NCBI RefSeq assembly: GCF_900156425.1
Contig: NZ_FTNO01000003.1
Location: 124,001 to 188,000, forward strand
Reading direction: 5' to 3'
DNA length: 64,000 nucleotides
Source: Haladaptatus litoreus
Lineage (GTDB): Archaea; Halobacteriota; Halobacteria; Halobacteriales; Haladaptataceae
Both the position numbers and the translations under genes were made by a program. Below are positions 17,149-25,927 of the stretch, in pieces. The notes beneath the pieces are model-generated. The model did not search any database. It saw only the letters and a program-made list of their open reading frames with translations, and was not told where the DNA came from. Position 1 is the stretch's first letter. Each line of letters starts with the position of its first letter.

Positions 17149-18301
17149 GACACTCACCTCGTTCGAGGATCGCCACTGCTTGCGTTGAGAAGATTCCTCC
17201 GTTCCCGTGGACGAGCGCTGTCGATGCGTCTTCGACTTGCGTCGCTTCGGCTCGTCCTTGTAGCTGACGAATGGCTTCGGTAATATGAAAAATCCCACAG
17301 GGCATTCCTGGGTGTGCTTGGGCGAGCGCCCCGCCGTGAGTGTTGAGTGGCCACTTTCCAGTTAATCGAAGAGCACCACTGTCAACGAGGTCGCCACCGT
17401 TCCCGCGTTCACAGAAGCCAAGATCTTCGAGGATTCGAAGGACGGTAATCGTAAAGCAATCGTATATTTGAAGAACGTCGATATCAGCATGATCGACCGT
17501 TGCTTCGGCCATTGCTCGCTGTCCTGCTTCTATCGCTCCCGTCTCATTGAACGATGGCATCTGAGAGATGTGGTCGTGGGTATGTCGTGCGCCGAACCCA
17601 GTCAGACGGACTGGTACTTGATCAAGCTCGGCTGCGTTTTCTTCGGTGGTCACGATGAATGCCGCTCCGCCATCGGAAATTAGAGCGCACTGATCTGCAG
17701 TCAAGGGAGTTGCAACCATCGGAGCGTCGAGAATTTCGTCTGCTGATTTCGCTTTCTGTCGATGGGCACGTTCCGCCCGCTGCAGCGACGCGTGCTCGTG
17801 AGCGATGGCTGCGATTTCGGCGAGTTGTTTCCGTGTCGTTCCAAACGTATCGAGGTGCCAGTTTGCAACATGGGCATAGAGCGAGGGGACGATGTTTGCG
17901 GGTTCCTCGAACTCGCTGACACTGTCGGATAGTTCTTCGATAACTGTTCGTGGTCCGATATCAGAATGGAGAGCGTCTGCGGCGACGACGAGGATCGTCT
18001 CGGCCTGTCCATTTTCAATCGCACTAGCCGCTCGGTGAATCGAGCTCACGTGGGATGCACCACCGACGCCGGTGAGTTCTGCAAAATTGAGTGGAGCGAT
18101 TCCAAGATATTCGATCAGCCGAGGGAGTGGAAACCGCTCCGTTCGAAAGGGTGCAGTCGCGATAAGTCCGTCAATATCGTCTGGTTCGAGGTCGACGTCA
18201 CACAAGGCTTCGCGTGTCGCCCACATGTTCAGCTCTTCGTATCTGCAGTTGAGTGACTCTCCGACGCTCGTTTCACCATACCCGATTAGCACTGGCTTCA
18301 T
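17138..18301 (-). CDS. Thiolase-family (SCP-x-like) acyl-CoA protein
   Basis: This is a 387-aa thiolase-fold protein. Conserved segments are GYGETSVGE at the N-terminus, QIYDCFTITVLRILEDLGFC, and NTHGGALAQAHPG near the C-terminus. Where classical thiolases place the nucleophilic cysteine (CASG-type motif), this protein has GVGGASHVSSIHRA with no cysteine. This is seen in the thiolase subgroup that partners DUF35, so the reaction may not be ordinary thiolysis. The ATG at 18301 (MKPVLIGYG) is preferred over upstream codons. Substrate unknown; a role in lipid or steroid-like acyl-CoA degradation is possible. Confidence 0.85.
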   Translation of the reverse strand: MKPVLIGYGETSVGESLNCRYEELNMWATREALCDVDLEPDDIDGLIATAPFRTERFPLPRLIEYLGIAPLNFAELTGVGGASHVSSIHRAASAIENGQAETILVVAADALHSDIGPRTVIEELSDSVSEFEEPANIVPSLYAHVANWHLDTFGTTRKQLAEIAAIAHEHASLQRAERAHRQKAKSADEILDAPMVATPLTADQCALISDGGAAFIVTTEENAAELDQVPVRLTGFGARHTHDHISQMPSFNETGAIEAGQRAMAEATVDHADIDVLQIYDCFTITVLRILEDLGFCERGNGGDLVDSGALRLTGKWPLNTHGGALAQAHPGMPCGIFHITEAIRQLQGRAEATQVEDASTALVHGNGGIFSTQAVAILERGECHAD

Positions 18302-18392
18302 TGGTCTCAATTGCATACGATACCGATCTCCAAGAAGGTTAGAGGAAATCATTGGTGCTAGAACGTGTTGGAAAACACTCATCATCGGTGCT

Positions 18393-18525
18393 ACCACACG
18401 AGATTCACACCGCCTTGGCGGTGACACATGGTGGGAGTAATCGGTTGGGTACGGTGGAGTGCGTCTATTTCTGCGAAACGGAGGGGGGTCGCGTTTGCAA
18501 TCTCCCTCTATTACAACGTTCTAAC
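18393..18525 (+). repeat. Repeat B, copy 2 of 2
   Basis: Second copy of the 130-bp sequence at 9632-9764, again with the CACCGCC-TT-GGCGGTG palindrome. It starts 91 nt upstream of the thiolase start codon, in the thiolase promoter region. The copies differ most around the segment after GCGAAACGGAG. Confidence 0.7.
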
Positions 18526-18720
18526 CGACGACTCCCACTAGCTCGAGGACGGCATGAGTGAGAACGTGCCGACATGGTCCGAGCCGACGAGTCAGCATCT
18601 GGATATCGTCCTCGTCATCTGTTAGGACAGGCGTGACAAATAGGAAAGATCTACTTGTCGGACAGACATCGACTTGATGAGCTAGAACGGTCTTTACTAG
18701 ACTCAACGATTTAGGTGCTA

Positions 18721-18919
18721 ATGACGAGCGAGACAAACGCGAACGGGGAAGGGGAAACTTGTCGTGGGAACATTCTTCACACTCGATGGAATGATGCAGG
18801 CACCAGGAGGTTCGGACGAGGACCGTGACGGTGGCTTCGACCATGGTGGGTGGTCAGTCAACTACTGGAATGAAAAGATGGGCAAGGTCATGGTGGCGGT
18901 CACAGCAGGTGTGACTTAG
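18721..18919 (+). pseudogene. N-terminal fragment of a dihydrofolate-reductase-family protein
   Basis: After a frameshift near 18750 the frame reads GKLVVGTFFTLDGMMQAPGG, then DEDRDGGFDHGGWSVNYW and EKMGKVM. This is the N-terminus of the RibD-C/dihydrofolate-reductase family (LDGVMQAPGG...HGGW). It then diverges and stops at TAG 18917-18919. About 50 of an expected 190 residues remain, so it is a truncated, frameshifted relic. Confidence 0.65.
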
Positions 18920-18949
18920 CAAAGAGACGGGGGGAGCGCCTGCGTTCAG

Positions 18950-19600
18950 CTAAGAAAGTAATTCGAGGATGGTTCGCTGAAGCTCGCCTGGAGAATTGGC
19001 AACAAAGTCAGTGTGGTCGGTAGGCTGCACAGTAGCCCCCTGACAAAATCGGATCACAGTGCTGCCTGCTTGGGCTGCTGCTCGGACACCGTTGACAGAG
19101 TCTTCAATAACAAGGCACGAGGAAGGTGAGACATCGAGTTCGGCAGCAGCATGCTCGTAAATAAAGGGTTCTGGCTTGCCTGGTAGATCGATATGTTCTG
19201 CACTCACCATCACGTCGATTGGTGTCAAATCAAACCGCTTAATGACCCTTTCAATCCAATCCGCTGGTGCTGAGGATACAATTCCAACGTTGATCCCGCG
19301 ATCACAAAGTCTCTCAAAGAAGTCCGGTATTCCAGGTGTAATCGATACTTGCTCGCCATATACCGTCTCTGCAGCCACTTCGAACTGTCGTGCATACCGC
19401 TCGGGTCCACCCGGAAGACCATACGTCGCTGCAAGATCTTTGAGACTCTCACGGAAATTGCGGCCATTCACGTCCTCCAGACCTGGCTCACCATTTTCTG
19501 CATGTGCAAAAACTTGGTCACGCCAGAACTGCTGCCAAAATGATTCCGAATCAACGAGGACGCCATCCATATCAAACAGGACGGTCTGAAACCGGGGCAT
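18950..19600 (-). CDS. HAD-superfamily phosphatase/phosphoglucomutase-like
   Basis: This is a 216-aa HAD hydrolase of the beta-phosphoglucomutase/sugar-phosphatase subfamily. Motif I is FDMDGVLVDSE with Asp10 and Asp12. Motif II is SSAPADW, motif III the Lys of GKPEP, and motif IV EDSVNGVRAA. A helical cap covers about residues 18-85. It probably removes phosphate from a small sugar phosphate; whether it is a phosphatase or a mutase cannot be told from sequence. It is a single gene. A short inverted repeat, CACAAT/ATTGTG, about 20-40 nt upstream flanks its likely TATA. Confidence 0.85.
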   Translation of the reverse strand: MPRFQTVLFDMDGVLVDSESFWQQFWRDQVFAHAENGEPGLEDVNGRNFRESLKDLAATYGLPGGPERYARQFEVAAETVYGEQVSITPGIPDFFERLCDRGINVGIVSSAPADWIERVIKRFDLTPIDVMVSAEHIDLPGKPEPFIYEHAAAELDVSPSSCLVIEDSVNGVRAAAQAGSTVIRFCQGATVQPTDHTDFVANSPGELQRTILELLS

Positions 19601-19752
19601 GCTCTAGACCTTCGAGTCACACAATAAGCCGATTGTGGCTTCATGAATAATAGACAGAAAGACTGTATAATCGTTTTTACATAGGATTTCGAAATCGAAG
19701 AGAGTGTTAACGACTCATTCGATGCTCGGAAGCCTCAAATGCAGGGCGGCAA

Positions 19753-19992
19753 CTCTTCGAGACGGTCCAACGCTCGGAACAGAATACCGAACACGTCACC
19801 GTCCGCGAAAAACGAGCTGAAAATCAGCACGTCGAGGACACGTACCTCGATGTCCTCGAGCACGCCAAGAATGTCACCAAGACAAATGACGCGATGGTCA
19901 CACGACTCGGCTATCGGGAGGTCGCAACGCACTATGGCTGTGCGTACACGAACGACGGGTATCGAGTGATGGAAGAAATGGCCGAGCGAGTA
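19753..19992 (+). repeat. Repeat A, copy 2 of 2 (direct)
   Basis: About 240 bp similar to 9189-9428, same orientation. Copy 1 has an in-frame TAA where this copy has CAC, so the two copies have decayed independently. Confidence 0.75.
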
Positions 19993-20277
19993 CCCGGCCA
20001 GGAACGAAGCCCGACGACATTGCTGTTTTCAAGCTATAGATCACAGGTTCCACCAAACCGACCAACCAGAGTGCTACGTTCTATACTCTCCTGTTATGGG
20101 CCTGGACCCGGTGAGCACGTCCTGTATGTCACCACGCTATCGAACGACCTGTATTACCTGCAGTACAGCTATTACAACGAGTATGAGCACACCGAGACAA
20201 AGTTAGACCACTACGGACGTACCCTCCTCTGGGACGTACACCAGGTTGCGCATGTACGCCACTGCCGAGTGCATTAG
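19753..20277 (+). pseudogene. Broken copy of the unknown conserved protein (relic A, copy 2)
   Basis: The frame reads TVQRSEQNTEHVTVREKRAE, DVLEHAKNVTKTND, EVATHYGCAYTNDGYRVMEEM and MAERV, matching 9189-9428. After MAERV it diverges from copy 1 and runs through unrelated sequence to a stop at 20275-20277. No start codon is in frame; an upstream segment in another frame (DARKPQMQGG) suggests a frameshift near the start. Decayed, family unknown. Confidence 0.55.
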
Positions 20278-20302
20278 CAACCCGACGCGAGATGAGCAGG
20301 AG

Positions 20303-20699
20303 TAAGTACCGACCAGGACTCAATCGTTCCCAAGCCGTTGAATCCTCGCGACGCCGATGCACTCGTTCAACGTCTCTCGCCGGGTGATCGCGTCGCATCA
20401 CGACCACAGAGTTGCCCCGAACCATTCTCACGGTTAAAGAGGCAAACTCGCCGACACGCTGCGGCCCGCAACTCGTATTGACGGCCCCACCGATCACCAC
20501 GATGGCACAGGACGAGATTCAGCAAGCCACATACCACTGCACCAGTCAGCCCGATTCTGCCATGATTATTCTCAAATACACTCACACCGCTGGTGACACG
20601 ACTACCCGTTGTATCGGCACGCTCACTACCATCGCTCGCTTGCCGCGTCTTTCCACACCAGTAGATGACACTGGCCACAGTGGAGGTGCGTGCGGATGA
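20303..20699 (+). pseudogene. Frameshifted small gene upstream of the coiled-coil gene
   Basis: One frame gives DADALVQRLSPGDRVAS. After a shift near 20385-20405 a second frame gives ELPRTILTVKEANSP, then RCGPQLVLTAPPITTM and ATYHCTSQPDSAMIILKY, ending at TGA 20697-20699. The join looks like a single small beta-rich protein. Its stop overlaps the next start codon as ATGA, a sign of an original two-gene operon. No start codon for the first part is clear. Family not recognised. Confidence 0.4.
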
Positions 20700-21361
20700 A
20701 TGACATTACCACGTCTGGAGCTTCCAGTATCGAGAATGTCTCGGTCAGCAACCTCGCTAAGCACGTTCAGTCACTCGCTGACCGCATTACCGAACTCGAG
20801 CAGGAAGTTACCGAGAAAGAGAACCGAATCAACGAACTTGAGGAGCAGGTTACAAAGCAAGCCCCTATCGAATGGCGTGGAGAAGAAAAGAAAGCGGAGA
20901 ATATCTGGGTCGGTCCATATCCACCCGGCAAAGCCGTTGAACGACACGGCGAATGACTGGACGACCAAGACCAACGCATCGACGACCACGACCTCGACAC
21001 TAACCCAAATACAGTGCGCCGTGTCATGGAGTTCGTGGCACGGGGAACGAGTCAGAGTGAGACGCCTAACCCAGAGGGCAACAACAATCTTGTCACGCTG
21101 AAGCACTGTAACGAGAAAAATGTCCTTGTGGCCGATGAAGACGAATGGGAGTCGTTCTTTGCAGCACAGGTGGAGCAAGTCAACACGGAAAACGAGGACG
21201 CGGATACCAAGAACCAGAGAGGCGATGACGACAGTTTTGAAGAGAGTAACAGTTCGTCTACTATGACGAGGAACCCGAAGATGAATAGTGCGCTGGATAT
21301 CCAGCGAAAATATCCGAATTCATCAGAACTGATCAAGCGACGACTGATTCTTCTTGAGTGA
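20696..21361 (+). pseudogene. Coiled-coil gene interrupted by one in-frame TGA
   Basis: A strong ribosome-binding site (GGAGGTG, 20682-20688) precedes the ATG at 20696. The protein begins MNDITTSGASSIEN and forms a coiled coil (LADRITELEQEVTEKENRI, about 25-55), then WRGEEKKAENIWVG. A single TGA at 20954-20956 interrupts the frame, which then continues in register (DQDQRIDDHDLD, VRRVMEFVARG, ending IKRRLILLE) to a stop at 21359-21361. Without the TGA it would encode 221 residues. It overlaps the convergent nuclease gene by 39 nt. Probably a recent pseudogene from a plasmid- or virus-type gene; function unknown. Confidence 0.55.
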
Positions 21362-22336
21362 ACGTGCCACAATGTCGAATTCACTTTCGAGATGCGTCGC
21401 AAATTCGTCGGCGAATCCATGCTGCGTATATACTCGATCCGGATGTAGCGTGTCGACTGTCGCAATGAGTTCCGAAAAATCACAGTGATCGGAGAGAACG
21501 AACGTTTCGTGGTACTCCCCACGATACTTGAACGCGTCCTCGATAGCCCAGCCGGAGAACCCCGCCTTCACTGCACCCGTGTTTTCGACGATGTGGTCGA
21601 CGAACGAGAGCTTGTTCGTTTGCGCAGGGAGAACTAATACGTCACCAGCACCCAGCGTTGTGTCACGATCGTAATGCTCGGCATCAAATGCCACATCGTG
21701 AGACTCCTCGATAATAGCATTCAGTTTTCGAATGGCGTCCGTTACGAACAGTCGTTCGCGATCGGAGCGAGAAACAAGCAATTCGAGTTCCTGAGCGCGT
21801 CCAAGCGTATACCCGAAAAGAATGACTGGCGTATCGTATGATTCATTCAGCCAATCGACGATCCGGCGTTCCAGTACCGCCTGATCAGCAAAGACATAAT
21901 CGGGTTTTCCGTAGGTAGTCTCGGTGATGAGTACGTCGATATCATACGTAGTGGCGACGGCTTCGGCATCAAATCCGTCGAGCGTAAATCGATTTCGAGT
22001 GGAGAAGTCACCAGTATGGAGATAGGTTGTTCCATTCGGGTCTTCGATAATCGTTGCGCGTGAGCCAGGGACGTGCCCCGCCGGTACTTGTGTAACTGCT
22101 GGATGTGTGGTACGTGAAACCAGTCCCTCATCTTCTCGTCGGGCACTAGCGAGACGTGCCGTTAGGTTCGAACAGATCACATCAGTCGGCGCTTGTGTAT
22201 AGAGATGGTCGCCGTGGGCGTGACTCAGCACGACGATATCACCGGCTGGTTTCGTCGCATCGATGACAACCGTCTCACCGGTCGTGAGTTCAATTTGGAT
22301 CCCATCGCGGAGGCTGACCGCATTCGCGTTAGTCAT
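21323..22336 (-). CDS. Metallo-beta-lactamase-fold exonuclease (ligase-associated/SNM1-like)
   Basis: This is a 337-aa metallo-beta-lactamase-fold protein. The metal motif SHAHGDH is at 38-44. HTGDFSTRNR supplies further ligands. The later segments TETTYGKPDYVF, LFGYTLGRAQEL and LSDHCDFSEL are typical of the CPSF/SNM1-like nuclease subgroup called ligase-associated or mRNA 3'-end-processing exonuclease. It lies 58 nt downstream of the DNA ligase gene on the same strand, which supports a joint role in DNA end processing and sealing. Confidence 0.85.
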   Translation of the reverse strand: MTNANAVSLRDGIQIELTTGETVVIDATKPAGDIVVLSHAHGDHLYTQAPTDVICSNLTARLASARREDEGLVSRTTHPAVTQVPAGHVPGSRATIIEDPNGTTYLHTGDFSTRNRFTLDGFDAEAVATTYDIDVLITETTYGKPDYVFADQAVLERRIVDWLNESYDTPVILFGYTLGRAQELELLVSRSDRERLFVTDAIRKLNAIIEESHDVAFDAEHYDRDTTLGAGDVLVLPAQTNKLSFVDHIVENTGAVKAGFSGWAIEDAFKYRGEYHETFVLSDHCDFSELIATVDTLHPDRVYTQHGFADEFATHLESEFDIVARSLKKNQSSLDQF

Positions 22337-22394
22337 CGAGCTGTACCTCTGTCTCTGTCTGTAGAATACATATTATCATGGCATCGATTCATAT

Positions 22395-24074
22395 TCATTT
22401 TGACCACTGTTCCTCGTAGAGGCGTTTTACACGGTCGAATTGGTCGGCGTCTTCGGGTCCGAGGTCGTCGCGAAAGCCTCCGAATCGGGGAAATCGGAGT
22501 GCGTACCCGGAATCGTATTTGGTCGATTGCTGAATCTCTTCGTACTCAACCTCGATGACCACTTCCGGGCGAAGGTGTGCTGTTCGACCATCGACCGACT
22601 GAATCAGCGGTTCGAGTTTTGCCGTTATTTCACGAAGCTCAGCATCAGTCAATCCCGAGAACATCCGTCCGACTTCACGTAATTCCTCTCGCTCGGCGTC
22701 CCAACAGGCAAGCCGCAACCGACCCAGCCAGTCACTCTTCCGACCCTCGCTCCATTTTGCTTGGACTACGACGAGATCCAGCGGCTCCATCATCGGTTTT
22801 ACTTTCAGCATGTATCCGACGCGTGACCCCGGTTGATAGGCTGCATTTAAGTTCTTCACCATGAGGCCTTCCTGACCAGCCGCTAGTGCATCACGATAAA
22901 ACGATGATGCCTCCTCCAGAGATGGTAGCCGACGATTTGTCGCTCGTTGAATCGTCTCCCCGCCTTGGTCGATGAGCGTTTCGAGGCGATCGAGTCGGTT
23001 TGACAGGGGCGTGTTCAGAAGTGATTCGTCAGTATGATAGAGCAGGTCGAAGACGTGAACGGTCACCGGATACTCAGCAACCATTGCATTGATATTGGTT
23101 TTCCGCTTGATCCGCTTTGAGAATTCTTGGAAGGGAATTGGCCTGCCAGTATCAGGATCGTACCCGACCACTTCAGCTTCGATGATGGCGTTATCGGCGG
23201 CAACCGCTTCATGTACAGCTGTAACGATATCCGGGAACTGGGCTGTGACGTCCTCGAGTCGGCGGGTGAATATACGTACTTCGTCGCCACGGATGTGGAT
23301 TGTAACTCGCATCCCATCGTACTTGTACTCGACGAGCGGTTGGTCGGTCGCTTCGAGCGCGTCTGCAACGCTTTCTGCCTTCTGTGCGAGCATTGCCTTT
23401 ACCGGACGGAATAACTGGACTTCGAGATTATCGAGTCCGGCACGTCCTTCTGTACGAGCCGTTTCACTGACGATGCGAAAGTCATTCGTAACTTCGTAGG
23501 CTTGCTCGACTGCCTGGACTGCTTCGTCTGATCCATCCAAGAATGACATGGCAATAGCGTCTCGAATCGTTCCTTCACCGACGCCTAACCGCATAGCACC
23601 AACGATGGTACGAACGAGATATCGTGCTTCGTTAGGATCGGCGTTCGCGAGCAGTTCGGCGATATCATCGATGCGTCGTTGTTGGCTCCCTGATCCCTCA
23701 TAGTCGGCGAGATCTCGAAGTGTATTGTAGACGTGGCCGACCTCGAGTGTCTTAGAAACGAGCGTGGTCTGGAGTCGGCTTTCGATAGCGTGTGCGGCCG
23801 CATCTCCGAGGTCACCCGTTTCACGCCACCACGATTCGAGTTGCGCCTCATCGACGCCAGTCGCGTTTTCAATGGCTTGTGCAGTCAGCGAGGATGAGAC
23901 GCCGAGATCGTCGGGCTCCCAAGAAGCAAACAGACGACCACGCACGAGTTGAGAAAGTTCCGGCAGTAATTCGTCTGCATTCTCGAAGCACTCCGCTACG
24001 ATTTCGGTCTTTTCGATTGTAGAGGATGTTTCATCGAGCCGGTTGTACACCTCGACGAGACGTCCATATTCCAT
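22395..24074 (-). CDS. lig: ATP-dependent DNA ligase
   Basis: This is a 559-aa ATP-dependent ligase. A helical DNA-binding domain fills about residues 1-215. The adenylation domain has the active-site Lys251 in EYKYDGMR. Downstream motifs include GLMVKNLNAAY (motif IV region), MLKVKPM (motif V), and a C-terminal OB-fold with LRFPRFGGFRDD. Length and motifs match the archaeal Lig family. The ATG at 24074 is preferred over the GTG one codon earlier. It is followed by the metallo-beta-lactamase nuclease gene, forming a repair-type pair. Haloarchaea often also hold an NAD-dependent ligase, so this enzyme need not be essential. Confidence 0.95.
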   Translation of the reverse strand: MEYGRLVEVYNRLDETSSTIEKTEIVAECFENADELLPELSQLVRGRLFASWEPDDLGVSSSLTAQAIENATGVDEAQLESWWRETGDLGDAAAHAIESRLQTTLVSKTLEVGHVYNTLRDLADYEGSGSQQRRIDDIAELLANADPNEARYLVRTIVGAMRLGVGEGTIRDAIAMSFLDGSDEAVQAVEQAYEVTNDFRIVSETARTEGRAGLDNLEVQLFRPVKAMLAQKAESVADALEATDQPLVEYKYDGMRVTIHIRGDEVRIFTRRLEDVTAQFPDIVTAVHEAVAADNAIIEAEVVGYDPDTGRPIPFQEFSKRIKRKTNINAMVAEYPVTVHVFDLLYHTDESLLNTPLSNRLDRLETLIDQGGETIQRATNRRLPSLEEASSFYRDALAAGQEGLMVKNLNAAYQPGSRVGYMLKVKPMMEPLDLVVVQAKWSEGRKSDWLGRLRLACWDAEREELREVGRMFSGLTDAELREITAKLEPLIQSVDGRTAHLRPEVVIEVEYEEIQQSTKYDSGYALRFPRFGGFRDDLGPEDADQFDRVKRLYEEQWSK

Positions 24075-24654
24075 CACTGAAATGTAGAGTTAGAACTGGG
24101 AAAAAGGCGTGGCTTGCGGTCTCAATTCACTATTTTCCCGCCGATGATCGAGGACGAGGCGCTCTCCCTTCAGAAGAGTCGACGCCCCGCAGAGTACCTC
24201 GGTGATGCATCACCGTTCGATATATACTGCTTCGTGACTTCACCACCGCGTTTATAGGACGAGTCTATAAACGTGAATGCGAATGACAGCACTAAAATCA
24301 GGAGAGCTAGTTGGTTGATAGCCAAAGCAATACTAATTCGTGTGGTCGATTGGAAGTAGATGCTCTCTTATCTTGAACAGGAAGTTCTTGCGAAGCGGTA
24401 CTGAGTACCTTCAGTCGGTGAATGCCCTCACTAATGAATTGAGTACGAGCAATGAAAGTAAACAGCAGTGCTAAAACCACTGTTCAAACACTCACTCAAC
24501 AAGAAGTGGTAATTATACTCCTATGCCAGAGGCTGTACAGGGCTGCTACCCGTACATAGTAGCGAGATAACAAAGGTCGAAGAAGAGAGACTAGCCTGTA
24601 GAATGGTATTCACTGTATTGTTGGACTCGATCGCTGCTCATCGAGGATAGTGAC
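24075..24654. other. Intergenic region with operator-like palindrome and gene stubs
   Basis: No full gene is supported. A short plus-strand frame (24144-24257, MIEDEALSLQKSRRPAEYL) has no recognisable family. The palindrome at 24249-24273 is listed separately; the ORF that follows it stops after 11-13 codons. Confidence 0.4.
24249..24273 (+). promoter_or_regulatory. Palindrome CGTTTATAG-N7-CTATAAACG overlapping TATA
   Basis: Perfect 9-bp inverted repeats with a 7-nt spacer. Each arm contains a TATA-like TTTATAG, and the right edge is a few nucleotides before short ATG-started frames near 24277-24283 that end at a TGA about 35 nt on. It looks like a repressor-controlled promoter whose gene has been lost or truncated. 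Confidence 0.45.
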
Positions 24655-25233
24655 ATGAAGGCATTCACTGAACAAATGAACTATTCAATGAATAGAACTG
24701 AACTTTCACAGGATCAAGTGTTCGAGATGTTGAAGAACATGCGACGACGATATACAGTTCACTATCTGCGACGGGAAAATTCCACTGTCGGCTTGGATGA
24801 TATAACTGACCACGTTGCTGCGTGGGAATACAATACGACGCCGGCAGACCTCCTCGGCGAACAGCGAAATCGGGTCTATATTTCGCTGTACCAGACCCAC
24901 ATTCCGGCACTCGCCAATGCCGGGATCATAGACTACAACCCGGAGACCAGGGAAATACAGCCGACGAGCCGTATACAAGTGTTTGACGACTACCTGAACG
25001 TGTTCACTAGGCCAATACGTCCATGGGATCGCTATTATTGTGGACTCGCACTGGGAAGTGTACTCCTTTTCACGGGGATCTGGCTTCAGTTCCATCCAGT
25101 AGCCATTCTATCCTGGTTTGTAGCGTTACTTAGTGTCCTGGTTGCATACGGAATATTGGCGGCTACCCATTATTGGTATGCGCAAAACACAATTCCAGAT
25201 ACACCGCCAGAACTTCACTCCACCGACGATTAA
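24655..25233 (+). CDS. Winged-helix protein with two C-terminal membrane helices (DUF7344-like)
   Basis: This is a 192-aa protein. Residues 15-105 form a winged helix of the type seen in many haloarchaeal regulators (QVFEMLKNMRRRYTVHYLRR, then VYISLYQTHIPALANAGII and DYNPETREIQPT). Residues 120-175 contain two hydrophobic segments (GLALGSVLLFTGIWL and SWFVALLSVLVAYGIL), so it would be a membrane-anchored DNA-binding protein. Target genes are unknown. The start at 24655 is the first ATG; the ATG at residue 8 or 12 is possible. Confidence 0.75.
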   Translation: MKAFTEQMNYSMNRTELSQDQVFEMLKNMRRRYTVHYLRRENSTVGLDDITDHVAAWEYNTTPADLLGEQRNRVYISLYQTHIPALANAGIIDYNPETREIQPTSRIQVFDDYLNVFTRPIRPWDRYYCGLALGSVLLFTGIWLQFHPVAILSWFVALLSVLVAYGILAATHYWYAQNTIPDTPPELHSTDD

Positions 25234-25419
25234 AAGCGAGCATCGTATAACAACTGTTATTCTATAGATAAAAATGGGAGTAAAAAGAAGCCATTCGTCG
25301 AACTATATTTCTATCGCAAGTCGCCAACTCCTCGTATATGTACACTCACGGATGAGACCATCGAGAAATTTGAGGAGGTGATGAGCGCCGTCAGACCCAT
25401 CCTTGACGAAGCCAACTAG
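25234..25419 (+). pseudogene. Start-less coding remnant in frame after the winged-helix gene
   Basis: Directly after the TAA of the winged-helix gene the same frame stays open for 61 codons. It ends with coding-like sequence: KKPFVELYFYRKSP, TLTDETIEKFEEVM and RPILDEAN. It has no ATG or GTG near its beginning. It may be the tail of a lost gene. No family recognised. Confidence 0.3.
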
Positions 25420-25429
25420 AGTATACACT

Positions 25430-25678
25430 ATGCCCGCATCGACACCAGACACGGATGAGTGCCCACTGTGTGGAAAATCGTACGATCAACAACTCGTGAT
25501 TGAACAGGGACTCCGATGGGAGGATCTCTTCCCAGGGACTGTGTTCGACTTTTTTACACGGTATCGTTGCCGCTGTACTGCCCGATATGATGTAGAAGCC
25601 GACACGCATCTCCCCGAGCAGAAACGAGCAATCTACTTTCACACGGGACGATCGGATTCACCGTTCGCTAAGCAATGA
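25430..25678 (+). CDS. Small zinc-finger-like protein, 82 aa
   Basis: The sequence opens MPASTPDTDECPLCGKSY and later has RYRCRCTARYDVE, giving a CPxC...CxC set of possible zinc ligands, followed by an acidic tail ending SDSPFAKQ. Small CxxC proteins are very common in haloarchaea and mostly uncharacterised. The ATG at 25430 is chosen because it begins just before the zinc motif; the frame extends nine codons upstream. Confidence 0.5.
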   Translation: MPASTPDTDECPLCGKSYDQQLVIEQGLRWEDLFPGTVFDFFTRYRCRCTARYDVEADTHLPEQKRAIYFHTGRSDSPFAKQ

Positions 25679-25927
25679 CAGATAGACAGAGACGCAGGCC
25701 ACTCAATATCAGTCAGGTGTTGAAGAGATACTTCCCTGTGACACAAGCCAGTCGTGAACCTCGGAGATTACAACGGGACTCCCAATAAGACGAGTTGTGT
25801 CATGCTCGTCAACGGCCGTGAATCACGATGAGGAACCATCGCAGCGACATTCAAGCGCAGTGTAGGCACTGCAAGCACACTCACCAATCAGCGGAACACT
25901 CTTTACTGTGGCTTCCACCGATTCTGT

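Noticed and set aside
20690..21361. TGA as a selenocysteine codon in the coiled-coil gene
   Set aside because: The halobacteria are not known to make selenoproteins, there is no visible SECIS-like hairpin, and the neighbouring gene is frameshifted, so simple decay is more likely.
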